Positions 52,548 to 60,454 of a stretch of DNA of 64,000 nucleotides are shown piece after piece. Each line of letters begins with the position of its first letter. Positions within the stretch are counted from its first letter, which is position 1. The stretch comes from Natrinema sp. HArc-T2 (GTDB taxonomy: Archaea > Halobacteriota > Halobacteria > Halobacteriales > Natrialbaceae): the NCBI RefSeq assembly GCF_041821085.1, contig NZ_JBGUAZ010000002.1:248001-312000 (forward strand), given 5' to 3'. The notes under the pieces are model-generated. The model saw only the letters and a list, made by a program, of their open reading frames with translations. It had not been told where the DNA came from and did no database searches. Made by a program: the position numbers and the translations under genes.

Positions 52548-52916
52548 GCAGTCAGTGTGTCCGCCCGACGTATCGCGGCGACGATCGCAGCCACACGACG
52601 GCGGATCGGCGGGCCAAATTTATTTGGAGATACTGGTTTCTTCGGAAGGCACTAAGACAGAACTGCGGCAGGGAAGTCTCCCAACGTACCCCCACCCCAC
52701 TCCCACTTCCTTGCCGTCAGTCTTCCGACCACCCATCCCACTGTCCCCGTTTCCCCTTCCCACCGCAGTCCCCCTCGTTTCGTGGCCGTGTTCGATCGAT
52801 TCGACGCCGAGACCAGTGCGACCACAGCGCCACGAGCGACCGGTTCGTTTCGATTCCGGAAACCGAAGTTCGCCGGATCGAAGGAGTGTTTTGTGTGCGG
52901 CCCATCCTAGTCACCA
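52548..52916. other. Non-coding region upstream of sufS with palindrome and C-rich tracts
   Basis: No gene is supported. CCAAATTTATTTGG at 52614-52627 is a perfect 6-bp inverted repeat around TT. Between 52680 and 52774 the plus strand has ten C-runs of three to five; four successive runs with short loops occur twice, so the minus strand fits the G-quadruplex pattern. The sufS TATA-like TTTTGTG lies at 52889-52895, 26 bases before ATG. Confidence 0.6.
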
Positions 52917-54161
52917 ATGAGCCAGCAGAACCTCGAGTCGCTCGACGTCGAGGCGATCCGCAAGGAGTTCCCCATTCTCGAGCGAGAATTTGACGGCGAT
53001 CAGGTCGTCTACCTTGACAACGCGGCGACGACCCAGACGCCCGATCCAGTCGTCGACGCGATGAGCGACTACTACCGCGAGTACAACGCCAACGTCCACC
53101 GCGGCATCCACCATCTGAGCCAGGAGGCGTCAATCGCCTACGAGGAGGCACACGACCGCGTCGCCGAGTTCATCGGCGCGGATGGCCGCGAGGAAGTGAT
53201 TTTCACGAAGAACACGACCGAAGCCGAGAACCTGGTGGCCTACGCGTGGGGGCTGAACGAACTCGGTCCCGGCGACGAGATCGTCCTCACCGAGATGGAA
53301 CATCACGCCTCGCTGGTCACGTGGCAACAGATCGGCAAGCAGACCGGCACTGACGTCAAGTACATCCGGGTGACGGAGGACGGGCGACTCGACATGGACC
53401 ACGCCCGCGAGGTCATCAGCGACGACACCGCGATGCTCTCGGCGGTCCACGTCTCGAACACGCTCGGCACCGTCAACCCCGTTTCCGAACTCGTCGATAT
53501 CGCCCACGAGCACGACGCGCTGGCGTTCATCGACGGCGCACAGGCCGTCCCCAACCGGCCCGTCGACGTCGACGCAATCGACGCCGACTTCTACGCGTTC
53601 TCCGGGCACAAGATGGCCGGCCCGACCGGCATCGGCGCACTCTACAGCAAACAGGACCTACTCGAGGAGATGGAGCCCTACCTCTACGGTGGCGGCATGA
53701 TCCGCAAGGTCACCTTCGAGGACTCGAGTTGGGACGACCTGCCCTGGAAGTTCGAGCCCGGCACGCCACAGATCGCCGAAGCCGTCGGCCTCGTCGCCGC
53801 GATCGACTGGCTCGAGGAGATCGGCATGGGCCGGATCCAGGCTCACGAAGAGGAAATTACCCGCTACGCCTACGAGCAACTCGCGGCCGAACCCGACGTG
53901 GAGATCTACGGCCCCGAACCCGGCTCGGAGCGGGCCGGCCTCGTCGGCTTCAACTTAGAGAGCGTCCACGCCCACGACCTGGCCTCGATCATGAACGACC
54001 ACGCGGTCGCGATCCGCGCCGGCGACCACTGTACCCAGCCGCTGCACGACAAACTGGGGGTCGCGGCGTCGGCTCGAGCCTCGTTCTACGTCTACAACAC
54101 GAAAGACGAGGTCGACAAACTGGTTGCGGCCATCGACGATGCACGTCAGTTGTTCGCGTAA
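52917..54161 (+). CDS. sufS: Cysteine desulfurase SufS
   Basis: The class V PLP enzyme has 414 residues and moves cysteine sulfur to the Fe-S assembly machinery. Signatures are VYLDNAATTQTPDPVVDAMS near residue 27, EMEHHASLVTWQQIGK near residue 125, AFIDGAQAVPNRPVDVDA near residue 204, the PLP lysine in YAFSGHKMAGPTGIG near residue 231 and the catalytic cysteine in IRAGDHCTQPLHDKLGV near residue 370. The second conserved region fits SufS rather than IscS. sufU lies 1.4 kb downstream with two unrelated genes between. Confidence 0.96.
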   Translation: MSQQNLESLDVEAIRKEFPILEREFDGDQVVYLDNAATTQTPDPVVDAMSDYYREYNANVHRGIHHLSQEASIAYEEAHDRVAEFIGADGREEVIFTKNTTEAENLVAYAWGLNELGPGDEIVLTEMEHHASLVTWQQIGKQTGTDVKYIRVTEDGRLDMDHAREVISDDTAMLSAVHVSNTLGTVNPVSELVDIAHEHDALAFIDGAQAVPNRPVDVDAIDADFYAFSGHKMAGPTGIGALYSKQDLLEEMEPYLYGGGMIRKVTFEDSSWDDLPWKFEPGTPQIAEAVGLVAAIDWLEEIGMGRIQAHEEEITRYAYEQLAAEPDVEIYGPEPGSERAGLVGFNLESVHAHDLASIMNDHAVAIRAGDHCTQPLHDKLGVAASARASFYVYNTKDEVDKLVAAIDDARQLFA

Positions 54162-54325
54162 GCGAACACTGACTGCGAGGAGATGTCGACGTCTTGCCGA
54201 GCATGCGAGGCAAGGCTCGAAGCGGCCTCGCCGCTTCGTAGATGTCTTCGCGAACGAAGTGAGCGAAGGGCAACGAGATCCCCGCTCTCGTTAGGTGCGT
54301 CAGTTGTTCGCGTAAGCGAACACTG
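54144..54325. repeat. Direct repeat of the sufS end flanking a run of hairpins
   Basis: A 28-base sequence containing the last sufS codons (54144-54171) recurs exactly at 54298-54325, 154 bases apart, with weaker similarity for about ten more bases. Each copy holds the hairpin GTTCGC-GTAA-GCGAAC (54152-54167, 54306-54321). Between them lie four more hairpins: 54193-54214, 54218-54238, 54246-54268 and 54272-54292, with stems of 6 to 8 bp. The sufS stop codon falls in the first hairpin loop. Confidence 0.75.
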
Positions 54326-54444
54326 GCCGCGAAGAACAACGCGATCGAATCATCGGCGGTGATCGCTCCACAGCGTTCGCCAGATGAGAGTGTTCAGCAA
54401 GCGTGACCGGGCCGTTTTACCGACGCACACGCTATCTGGTGGAG

Positions 54445-54897
54445 ATGGCCACGGACGGTACGCAGCCGAGCGACCCGATCGATATTCTATTAGTCGAACC
54501 GAACCCCGGCGACAGTCGCCTCTTCGAGGAGAACTTTCGAGACGCAAAACTGCTCAACACTATCCATACCGTCTCCGACGGGGAGTCCGCACTCGAGTTC
54601 GTCCACCAGCGTGGCGAGTACGCGACCGAGCCGTGTCCGGATATCGTCTTGCTCGAGCCACAGCTCCCCGGCAAACGCGGAATGGATGTCCTTTCGGAGC
54701 TGAAAAACGAGCCGTCGCTCGAGGAGATCTCGGTCGTCGTGCTCACGAGTTCGGATTCGGGCGAGGAGATCATCCGGTCTCACGGACTCGAGGCGGACAC
54801 CTACATGCGGAAGCCGATCGAGCCCGAGGAGTTCGTCGAGTTCGTCCAGTCCATCGAGGAGTTCTGGTTTGCGATCGTCCAGAAGCAGTCTCAGTGA
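54445..54897 (+). CDS. Single-domain response regulator
   Basis: The 150-residue receiver protein has IDILLVEPNPGDSRLFEENF near residue 12, but the usual phosphoacceptor is seen as DIVLLEPQLPGKRGMDVL near residue 65, where Glu replaces Asp after LL; D at the start of the motif precedes it. VVVLTSSDSGEEIIRS and YMRKPIEPEEFVEFV supply the Thr/Ser and Lys positions. If the acceptor Asp is really absent this is a pseudo-receiver. ATG 54445 is 29 bases from GTTTTAC, so the open frame to 54403 is not used. Confidence 0.85.
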   Translation: MATDGTQPSDPIDILLVEPNPGDSRLFEENFRDAKLLNTIHTVSDGESALEFVHQRGEYATEPCPDIVLLEPQLPGKRGMDVLSELKNEPSLEEISVVVLTSSDSGEEIIRSHGLEADTYMRKPIEPEEFVEFVQSIEEFWFAIVQKQSQ

Positions 54898-54950
54898 TCC
54901 ATACTCGAGAGTAGCGCGTTTATCATCCGGTCGGAGAAACACGAGCGACG

Positions 54951-55487
54951 ATGCTCGAGGCAGTCCGAACCCGCGCCCGTCCCTATTTCGAGGACGCACC
55001 GCCGGCCCACGACTGGTACCACGTCCAGCGGGTCGAAACACTCGCCGAGACACTCGTCAAGCGCCATTCGGAGCCGGTCGATGAGCGCGTGGTTCGACTC
55101 GCCGTCGTCCTCCACGACATCGGCCGAACGCGGGAGGACCGAGGTGAGATCGACGGTCACGCGCGGTGGGGAGCACGGAAAGCCGGGACGATTCTGCGCG
55201 ACTGCGGAGCCGGCGCGGACGATCTCGACGCGCTGGGCGCAGTCGGTATCGCTCGGGCGTTCGCCCACGGTGGTGCGATCGGCTCACCGATTTACGACCC
55301 CGCCTGTCCGGTCTCCGAGGACGACACCGACGGCGGCGCGACTCAGTACAATCACGTTTCCAAGAAGCTTCTCGCGCTACCAGCGCGGCTGCACACCGAC
55401 GTGGGTCACGACCTCGCCGTCGACCGCGTGGCGTTCGTTCAGGACTTCCTCAAGCAATTCGAGAGGGAAGTCGACGGCGACCGCTGA
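54951..55487 (+). CDS. HD-domain phosphohydrolase
   Basis: The 178-residue protein has HDWYHVQRVETLAETL near residue 18, the HD pair in RLAVVLHDIGRTREDRG near residue 46 and a further His in GHARWGARKAG, matching YedJ/YpgQ-type HD hydrolases. These bind two metals and split phosphoesters or nucleotides. ATG 54951 is 29 bases from GTTTATC. It is in the segment separating sufS from sufU. Confidence 0.9.
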   Translation: MLEAVRTRARPYFEDAPPAHDWYHVQRVETLAETLVKRHSEPVDERVVRLAVVLHDIGRTREDRGEIDGHARWGARKAGTILRDCGAGADDLDALGAVGIARAFAHGGAIGSPIYDPACPVSEDDTDGGATQYNHVSKKLLALPARLHTDVGHDLAVDRVAFVQDFLKQFEREVDGDR

Positions 55488-55578
55488 CGGAGTGGGCAGA
55501 ATCCGTCGCAGACCGACGCGAACCCAGGTTTCAGCCCCGGAACCCTTTTACAACTCACTGACTTAGCCGTGTTCAACG

Positions 55579-55998
55579 ATGGGACTGGGCTCCGATATGT
55601 ACCGACAGCAGATCCTCGACCACTACAAGAACCCCCGGAACTACGGGAAACTCGAGGATCCCACGTTCACTCACATCGGCGAGAACCCGATGTGTGGCGA
55701 CGAGATTCGCATGGACGTCAAACTCGACGACGAGGAGACGATCGAGCAGGTCGCCTTCTCCGGCGACGGCTGTGCGATCAGCCAGGCCTCCGCCAGCATG
55801 CTCTCGGGCGAGCTCCGGGGCAAGAGTGTCGACGAGTTACTCGAGATGGACCGCGACGACGTGATCGACATGCTCGGCGTCGACATCTCGCCGATGCGGG
55901 TCAAGTGTGCGGTCTTAGCCGAGAAGGTCGCCCAGGACGGCGCGGAGATCTATCAGGGAGACCTCGACGTCGACAAGACCACGACCGAGGACGACTGA
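55579..55998 (+). CDS. sufU: Iron-sulfur scaffold SufU (NifU-like)
   Basis: The 139-residue protein begins MGLGSDMYRQQILDHYKNPR and has the three scaffold cysteines in NPMCGDEIRMD near residue 37, GDGCAISQASASM near residue 62 and MRVKCAVLAEKV near residue 108. It partners with SufS by accepting sulfur. ATG 55579 is 29 bases from CTTTTACAAC. The palindromic element copy 4 starts on the last base of its stop codon. Confidence 0.95.
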   Translation: MGLGSDMYRQQILDHYKNPRNYGKLEDPTFTHIGENPMCGDEIRMDVKLDDEETIEQVAFSGDGCAISQASASMLSGELRGKSVDELLEMDRDDVIDMLGVDISPMRVKCAVLAEKVAQDGAEIYQGDLDVDKTTTEDD

Positions 55999-56078
55999 TA
56001 CGGTCTACTGTCACGAGTTCCCGGTGGGACCGCAGGGCGGGCGCGGTCCCACCGGAACTGACTGACAGCAGTCCGTAT
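55998..56078 (+). repeat. 81-bp palindromic element, copy 4 (core A, best preserved)
   Basis: Arms ATACGGTCTACTGTCA and TGACAGCAGTCCGTAT pair with 14 of 16 matches. The inner stem CCGGTGGGACCGC pairs perfectly (13 bp) with GCGGTCCCACCGG around the loop AGGGCGGGC-like bases. It begins on the last base of the sufU stop codon. Confidence 0.85.
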
Positions 56079-56218
56079 GATGGTTCCTGCTGTTTTCGCG
56101 GTGTTCGATCTCCGATCGGTTTCACGTCTCGATAGCATCGTCTCGAGGCGGGAGCGGTCGTCGGTCGAAATGAGACTGCTAGGAAAAACGCCGCTGGTTC
56201 TGTCAGCCGGGGCGTTGC

Positions 56219-57250
56219 TTATTCCGGCTTCAGGCCCTCGTCTTGGACGCGCATGACCGCCTCGCCGTCGGCGAGGTTCGGCGCGTCGACCAGCCGGACG
56301 ATCCGCTTGTCGCCTTTGGACTTGCGCAGATAGATCCGGAACGTCGACTTGTGTCCCAGAATGTTGCCACCGATAGGCTGGGTCGGGTCGCCGAAGAACG
56401 AGTCGGGATTCGACGCGACCTGATTCGTGACGATGACGGAGCAGTTGTAGAGGTTGCCGACCTTATCGAGGTCGTGAAGGTGTTTGTTGAGCTTCTGCTG
56501 GCGATCGGCGAGTTCGCCACGACCGACGTACTCCGCACGGAAGTGGGCGGTCAGCGAGTCGACACAGAGCAGGCGAACCGGATACTCTGACTCCTCGTGT
56601 TCGCCCGCGAGTTCCTTTGCCTTCTCGGCCAGCAGCATCTGGTGATTGGAGTTGAACGCCTTCGCGACGTGGATCTTCTCGAGGACGTCCTCGACGAGGT
56701 CGTCGATGGCATCCTCGTCGTCAGGCGAGCCCTCGATTTCGCGGTCCTCGAGGGCTGCATCGATCGCTTCATCCGGCAGTCCCCGTACCATGTCGTCGAT
56801 CCGCTCGGGGCGGAACGTGTCCTCGCTGTCGACGAAGATACAGGAGCCGTGGAGGCCGCCGACCTCTTTCGGGAGCTGGACGTTGACGGCCATCTGGTGG
56901 GTCACCTGGGACTTGCCGGCACCGAACTCGCCGTAGACCTCGGTGATCGACTGGGTTTCGATGCCACCGCCAAGCAGGTCGTCGACCTCGTCGATATGCC
57001 AGCTGAGCTTGCCGATCTCGTTGCGGCGTTCGAGGACTGTCGAGCCAGTCTCGAAGCCGCCGATGTCGGCGGCGTCGCGGGCGGCGCGGACGATGTCCGA
57101 TGCGGTAGACTCGCCAACGTCGGCTGTATTCGAAAGTTCAGAGGGAGAGGCGACGGCGAGGCTCTGGAAGGAGTCGAAGCCTGCGTCGTGGAGTTTGTCT
57201 GCGGTCGCCGGTCCGACGCCGGGGAGCGTCTCGAGATCTGCTTCGGGCAT
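56219..57250 (-). CDS. radA: DNA repair and recombination protein RadA
   Basis: This archaeal RecA/Rad51 recombinase has 343 residues. The N-terminal helix-hairpin-helix [20 protein letters not shown] is followed by Walker [21 protein letters not shown] near residue 104, the Walker B region [20 protein letters not shown] near residue 220 and the L2 loop [20 protein letters not shown] near residue 278. No intein interrupts it. GGAGGA (57256-57261) is a ribosome binding site before ATG 57250 and CTTTATGG is a TATA box about 30 bases upstream. Confidence 0.98.
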   Translation of the reverse strand: MPEADLETLPGVGPATADKLHDAGFDSFQSLAVASPSELSNTADVGESTASDIVRAARDAADIGGFETGSTVLERRNEIGKLSWHIDEVDDLLGGGIETQSITEVYGEFGAGKSQVTHQMAVNVQLPKEVGGLHGSCIFVDSEDTFRPERIDDMVRGLPDEAIDAALEDREIEGSPDDEDAIDDLVEDVLEKIHVAKAFNSNHQMLLAEKAKELAGEHEESEYPVRLLCVDSLTAHFRAEYVGRGELADRQQKLNKHLHDLDKVGNLYNCSVIVTNQVASNPDSFFGDPTQPIGGNILGHKSTFRIYLRKSKGDKRIVRLVDAPNLADGEAVMRVQDEGLKPE

Positions 57251-57398
57251 ACTCCTCCGTTGTGCCGGACCCCCCATAAAGCCTCGTTAACAGGGAAGTG
57301 AAAGTGAAAGTGCTGGCATGCGTCGGGGTGCTCCGAATCGGATGCACTAGCTTTACAACGGAAGGCGCATCGTCGCGGGAAGAATCGACACCAGTCTC

Positions 57399-58586
57399 TC
57401 AGCGCAGCGACTCGTCCGTGTCCCACTCGAGACAGGTGAGCCGCTCGGCGTCGCTGCCGACGTAGAGCCGACCGGGTGCGACCGCAGGCGTTCCGCTGAC
57501 GGCGTCCGCAAGGGAGACGTGCCACTGCGGGTCGGCATCGTCGACGTCGATACCGTAGATCGAGCCGGTTGCATCGCCGACACAGCAGATGTCGCCGACG
57601 ACGACGGGACAGGATCGAACCGGCCCGTCAAGTTCGATCCCTTTCTGCGAGAACAGCCAGCCACGCAGTTTGCGCCGACCGACGGTCGTATCGGTGACGT
57701 GGCAGTAGCCGTCTCCAGCCCCGACGAACGCCGTCTCGGCGACCGTGAGTACGGTCGGCGACGTGGTGAATCCAGCCTGTATCTCGTAGGTGAACCACGT
57801 CTGGCCGGTGGCGGCATCCAGCGCGAGCATCGTCCCCGCGTCGTCGGCGACGTAGACCCGATCTGCGGCGATCGTCGGTCCGGCCACGACCGCACCGCCG
57901 GTCGGCGCAGTCCAGACCGCCTCGCCGGTCTCGGCCTCGAGTGCGACCACCGTCCCGTCCGCGGTCGCGGCGAACACCCGCTCGTCGATCCACTGCTGGT
58001 CCGGCTCCGACAGCCGGTCGTCCTCGAGCAGGGTCGGCTCGTCGGGCTCCGAGAGCGGAGAGTCTGCCGATCGGCCCCGATCCACGTCTCGCCCGTCGGC
58101 GACCGCCGGAGTGGCAGCGACTGCCGACTCAGTCTCGTACGTCCACAGCTCCGTTCCAGTCTCGGCTTCGAGCGCGGTCAACCCGTCGGCGTGCCCGGCA
58201 TACAGTCGGCCATCGGCGAACGCGAGCGCGGATGCAAGCGAGCCTGGCAGGCCGGTCTGCCACGCCACCTCGCCGGTGGCAGGATCGAGCGCTGAGATCG
58301 TTCCGTCGCCGGCTCCCACGTAGAGTCGGTCGCGAGTGACGACCGGCGTCGCGTCGGTCGCCGCCGTCGTCTCGAAACCCCATCGTCTGTGGCCCGTCTC
58401 GGCCTCGAGCGCGTAGCAGTTCCCACGAGTCGTCCCGACGTAGACGGTGTCGTGATCGCACACCGGCGAGCCCGGCGAGCCGACGAGGTCGACCGTCCAC
58501 GCGTCGGTCACGCGGGTGGGGCCCTCGAGGTCGCGCCGGAGTCCGGAGTGCTGCGAATCACCCTTGTACTGGTTCCACTCAGTCAC
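57399..58586 (-). CDS. PQQ-binding-like beta-propeller repeat protein
   Basis: The 395-residue protein is made of WD/PQQ-type blades, for example TVYVGTTRGNCYALEAETGH near residue 47 and GTISALDPATGEVAWQTGLP near residue 115, with a tryptophan-docking YALDAATG pattern. No signal peptide is seen, so it is probably cytoplasmic. Such proteins act as scaffolds or substrate-binding units; no redox role is shown. GTG 58586 is 28 bases from CATTATATC and is likely a leaderless start. Confidence 0.88.
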   Translation of the reverse strand: MTEWNQYKGDSQHSGLRRDLEGPTRVTDAWTVDLVGSPGSPVCDHDTVYVGTTRGNCYALEAETGHRRWGFETTAATDATPVVTRDRLYVGAGDGTISALDPATGEVAWQTGLPGSLASALAFADGRLYAGHADGLTALEAETGTELWTYETESAVAATPAVADGRDVDRGRSADSPLSEPDEPTLLEDDRLSEPDQQWIDERVFAATADGTVVALEAETGEAVWTAPTGGAVVAGPTIAADRVYVADDAGTMLALDAATGQTWFTYEIQAGFTTSPTVLTVAETAFVGAGDGYCHVTDTTVGRRKLRGWLFSQKGIELDGPVRSCPVVVGDICCVGDATGSIYGIDVDDADPQWHVSLADAVSGTPAVAPGRLYVGSDAERLTCLEWDTDESLR

Positions 58587-58853
58587 TGCATGTGGCTACC
58601 GACCCTACCGATATAATGGATGGGAAGCACGCACTGCTTACATTCTCGGCACGAGCCACACGGCCAAGATTTAACCACGGTTGCAGTGGTAGACAGTCGA
58701 CAGCGCTTCGATGTGTCTCCTGACGACCGGCGAGCGATCCACGCGAGCACCGTCGGATGTGAGCCGCCCCGGCGGTGGCCGATGGCTGTTACCGACAGCA
58801 CTCCGTCGGTCGATTTTGAATGGGTCGACACGTACTGCGTCGGTGAACGAGCC

Positions 58854-59471
58854 ATGAGATTCCTCGAGGTGTTGCCGCTGGTGTTCGTGATGGTTGCGGG
58901 CCCGCAGATCCTCAGTGCGATCTTCCTCGCAACGAGCGACGACTGGCGGCGAAACTCCGCTGCGTTCGTCGCTGGCGCAGCCATCTCGATCTCGCTCGTC
59001 GTCACGATTGCGTACGGGTTAAGCGCCGGTGTAACCGACCAGGGAGAATCGAATACGACGCTCAGCGCGATCGTCCTCGTCGCGCTCGTGCTCGCGATGG
59101 GCCACACCTACCGCACGCGAGAGACGTCGGAGCCGCCGCGGTGGATGGGGGCACTCCAGACGGCGACGCCGCGGTTTTCGTTCAGGCTCGGCTTTCTCCT
59201 GATGGGGTTTTTCCCGACTGATATCTTCACGTCGGTTGCCGTCGGCTCCTATCTGGCGGCCCGCGGTGCATCGTTGCTCGAGGCCATCCCGTTTATCCTG
59301 TGTACGCTGCTGGTGCTTGCAATCCCATCGCTCACGCTGGTTGCCTTCAGCGAGCGCGCCGAAACCGTCCTGCCGACGGTTCGCAACTGGATGGACGCGA
59401 ACTCGTGGATCGTCAACGAACTCGTGCTCCTCTTTTTCATCGCGATGACGCTCAACAACCTGCTGGGCTAA
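58854..59471 (+). CDS. GAP-family (SfLAP-like) membrane protein
   Basis: The 205-residue protein has six membrane spans, starting MRFLEVLPLVFVMVAGPQIL. LGFLLMGFFPTDIFTSVAVG near residue 120 and the closing NSWIVNELVLLFFIAMTLNN match the GAP/SfLAP family, whose mycobacterial members help export glycolipids. The frame is open from 58620, but the membrane segment begins at ATG 58854. The palindromic element copy 5 starts on the last base of its TAA. Confidence 0.82.
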   Translation: MRFLEVLPLVFVMVAGPQILSAIFLATSDDWRRNSAAFVAGAAISISLVVTIAYGLSAGVTDQGESNTTLSAIVLVALVLAMGHTYRTRETSEPPRWMGALQTATPRFSFRLGFLLMGFFPTDIFTSVAVGSYLAARGASLLEAIPFILCTLLVLAIPSLTLVAFSERAETVLPTVRNWMDANSWIVNELVLLFFIAMTLNNLLG

Positions 59472-59551
59472 CATGACCTGCTGTCACGATATCCAAGTGG
59501 GTCCGCAGGGCGGTCGCAGGCCAACCGGTACTGCCAGACGGGCGTCCGTCT
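59471..59551 (+). repeat. 81-bp palindromic element, copy 5 (core A, degenerate)
   Basis: CTGCTGTCACGA and a TCCGTCTGA end flank the core CCGCAGGGCGGTCGCAG, identical over 17 bases to copy 3. The arms are poorly paired, so this copy looks eroded. The rest of the gap to 59824 shows no gene that I can support. Confidence 0.7.
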
Positions 59552-59824
59552 GAGCGACTGTACTCTCCGGACATGCCGAAACGAGCGTTACCAACTCTGG
59601 AAGCCATTGGCTCGCGGTCTAAAGGGGGGGACGGCAGGAGAAGGGAGCAACTGGTGTATGGCGCAGTTGTCGTGATGATGTGACGTTCGGTGATGTGACG
59701 TCTGGTTTCCTGCCGCGTATCTCCTCGTACTCGTCGAACTGCAATACCACTATCTCCAAAAGAATTTGGTACCTGTACCCGCGTTCCGTTCGGGACGCCG
59801 AACCGACTTCGGTCGCTGAATCGA

Positions 59825-60430
59825 TCACTCCCAGGGGTGGGTCCCGCCCTCGCTAGGCCAGAGCGGGTACCAGTACTCCTTCTCACGTTCGATCTCGAGT
59901 TCACCGTCTAAGGCCGACTCGAGGGTAAACTCCGTACTCGAATCGCGTTCCCGACCGGCTCGCGGGACGAACGGATAGAAGCGGCCACGTCGGAAGGAGT
60001 AGATCCAGTAGGCAGGCCCGTCCCGGTTTCTGTACGCGAACACGGCAGCGAGCAATCGCGAGCCGTAGCCGTGTTCGATGAACGTATCGGCGGCGAAGTG
60101 CATGCTCGTAATGAGGTTCTCCGGGTCGTCGTCCTCGAGGACGACCCAGTGGTAGCCGTGGTCGTCCGACGTGACCGAGAAGTCGGTGCCGGTCTCCTCC
60201 TGGCCGGCCTCGAGGATCGCTTCGACCTCGTCAACGGCGTCCCGAAAGTCGGCCGAGTCGACGCCTGAAAAGCAGAGTGCACCGACGTCGAGCGACTCGT
60301 AGCCCAGGTCGGCCTCCATCGTGAGGTAGGCGGTGCTCATCCCGAAGAGGTCGTCAGGGTCGGCGTCGCGTCCGGCGTCAGTCTCGGCGCGCATCCCGAG
60401 CACGGCGCGGAGTCCGTCCAGCAGTCCCAT
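59825..60430 (-). CDS. pspAB: PspA-associated protein PspAB
   Basis: The 201-residue protein begins MGLLDGLRAVLGMRAETDAG and contains DDHGYHWVVLEDDDPENLIT near residue 88 and the aromatic YWIYSFRRGRFYPFVPRAGR near residue 140, features of the PspAB family. The family is linked to envelope-stress systems and often sits beside htpX, as here: it follows htpX by 24 bases. It has no obvious catalytic motif. The start is the first ATG. Confidence 0.85.
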   Translation of the reverse strand: MGLLDGLRAVLGMRAETDAGRDADPDDLFGMSTAYLTMEADLGYESLDVGALCFSGVDSADFRDAVDEVEAILEAGQEETGTDFSVTSDDHGYHWVVLEDDDPENLITSMHFAADTFIEHGYGSRLLAAVFAYRNRDGPAYWIYSFRRGRFYPFVPRAGRERDSSTEFTLESALDGELEIEREKEYWYPLWPSEGGTHPWE

Positions 60431-60454
60431 AGGTCCTGTGAGCGGCGCGATCCC

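Noticed and set aside
58760-58806. A degenerate palindromic element (CCGACAGCACTCCGTCGG)
   Set aside because: Only a right-arm-like stretch is seen and no left arm lies about 65 bases away.
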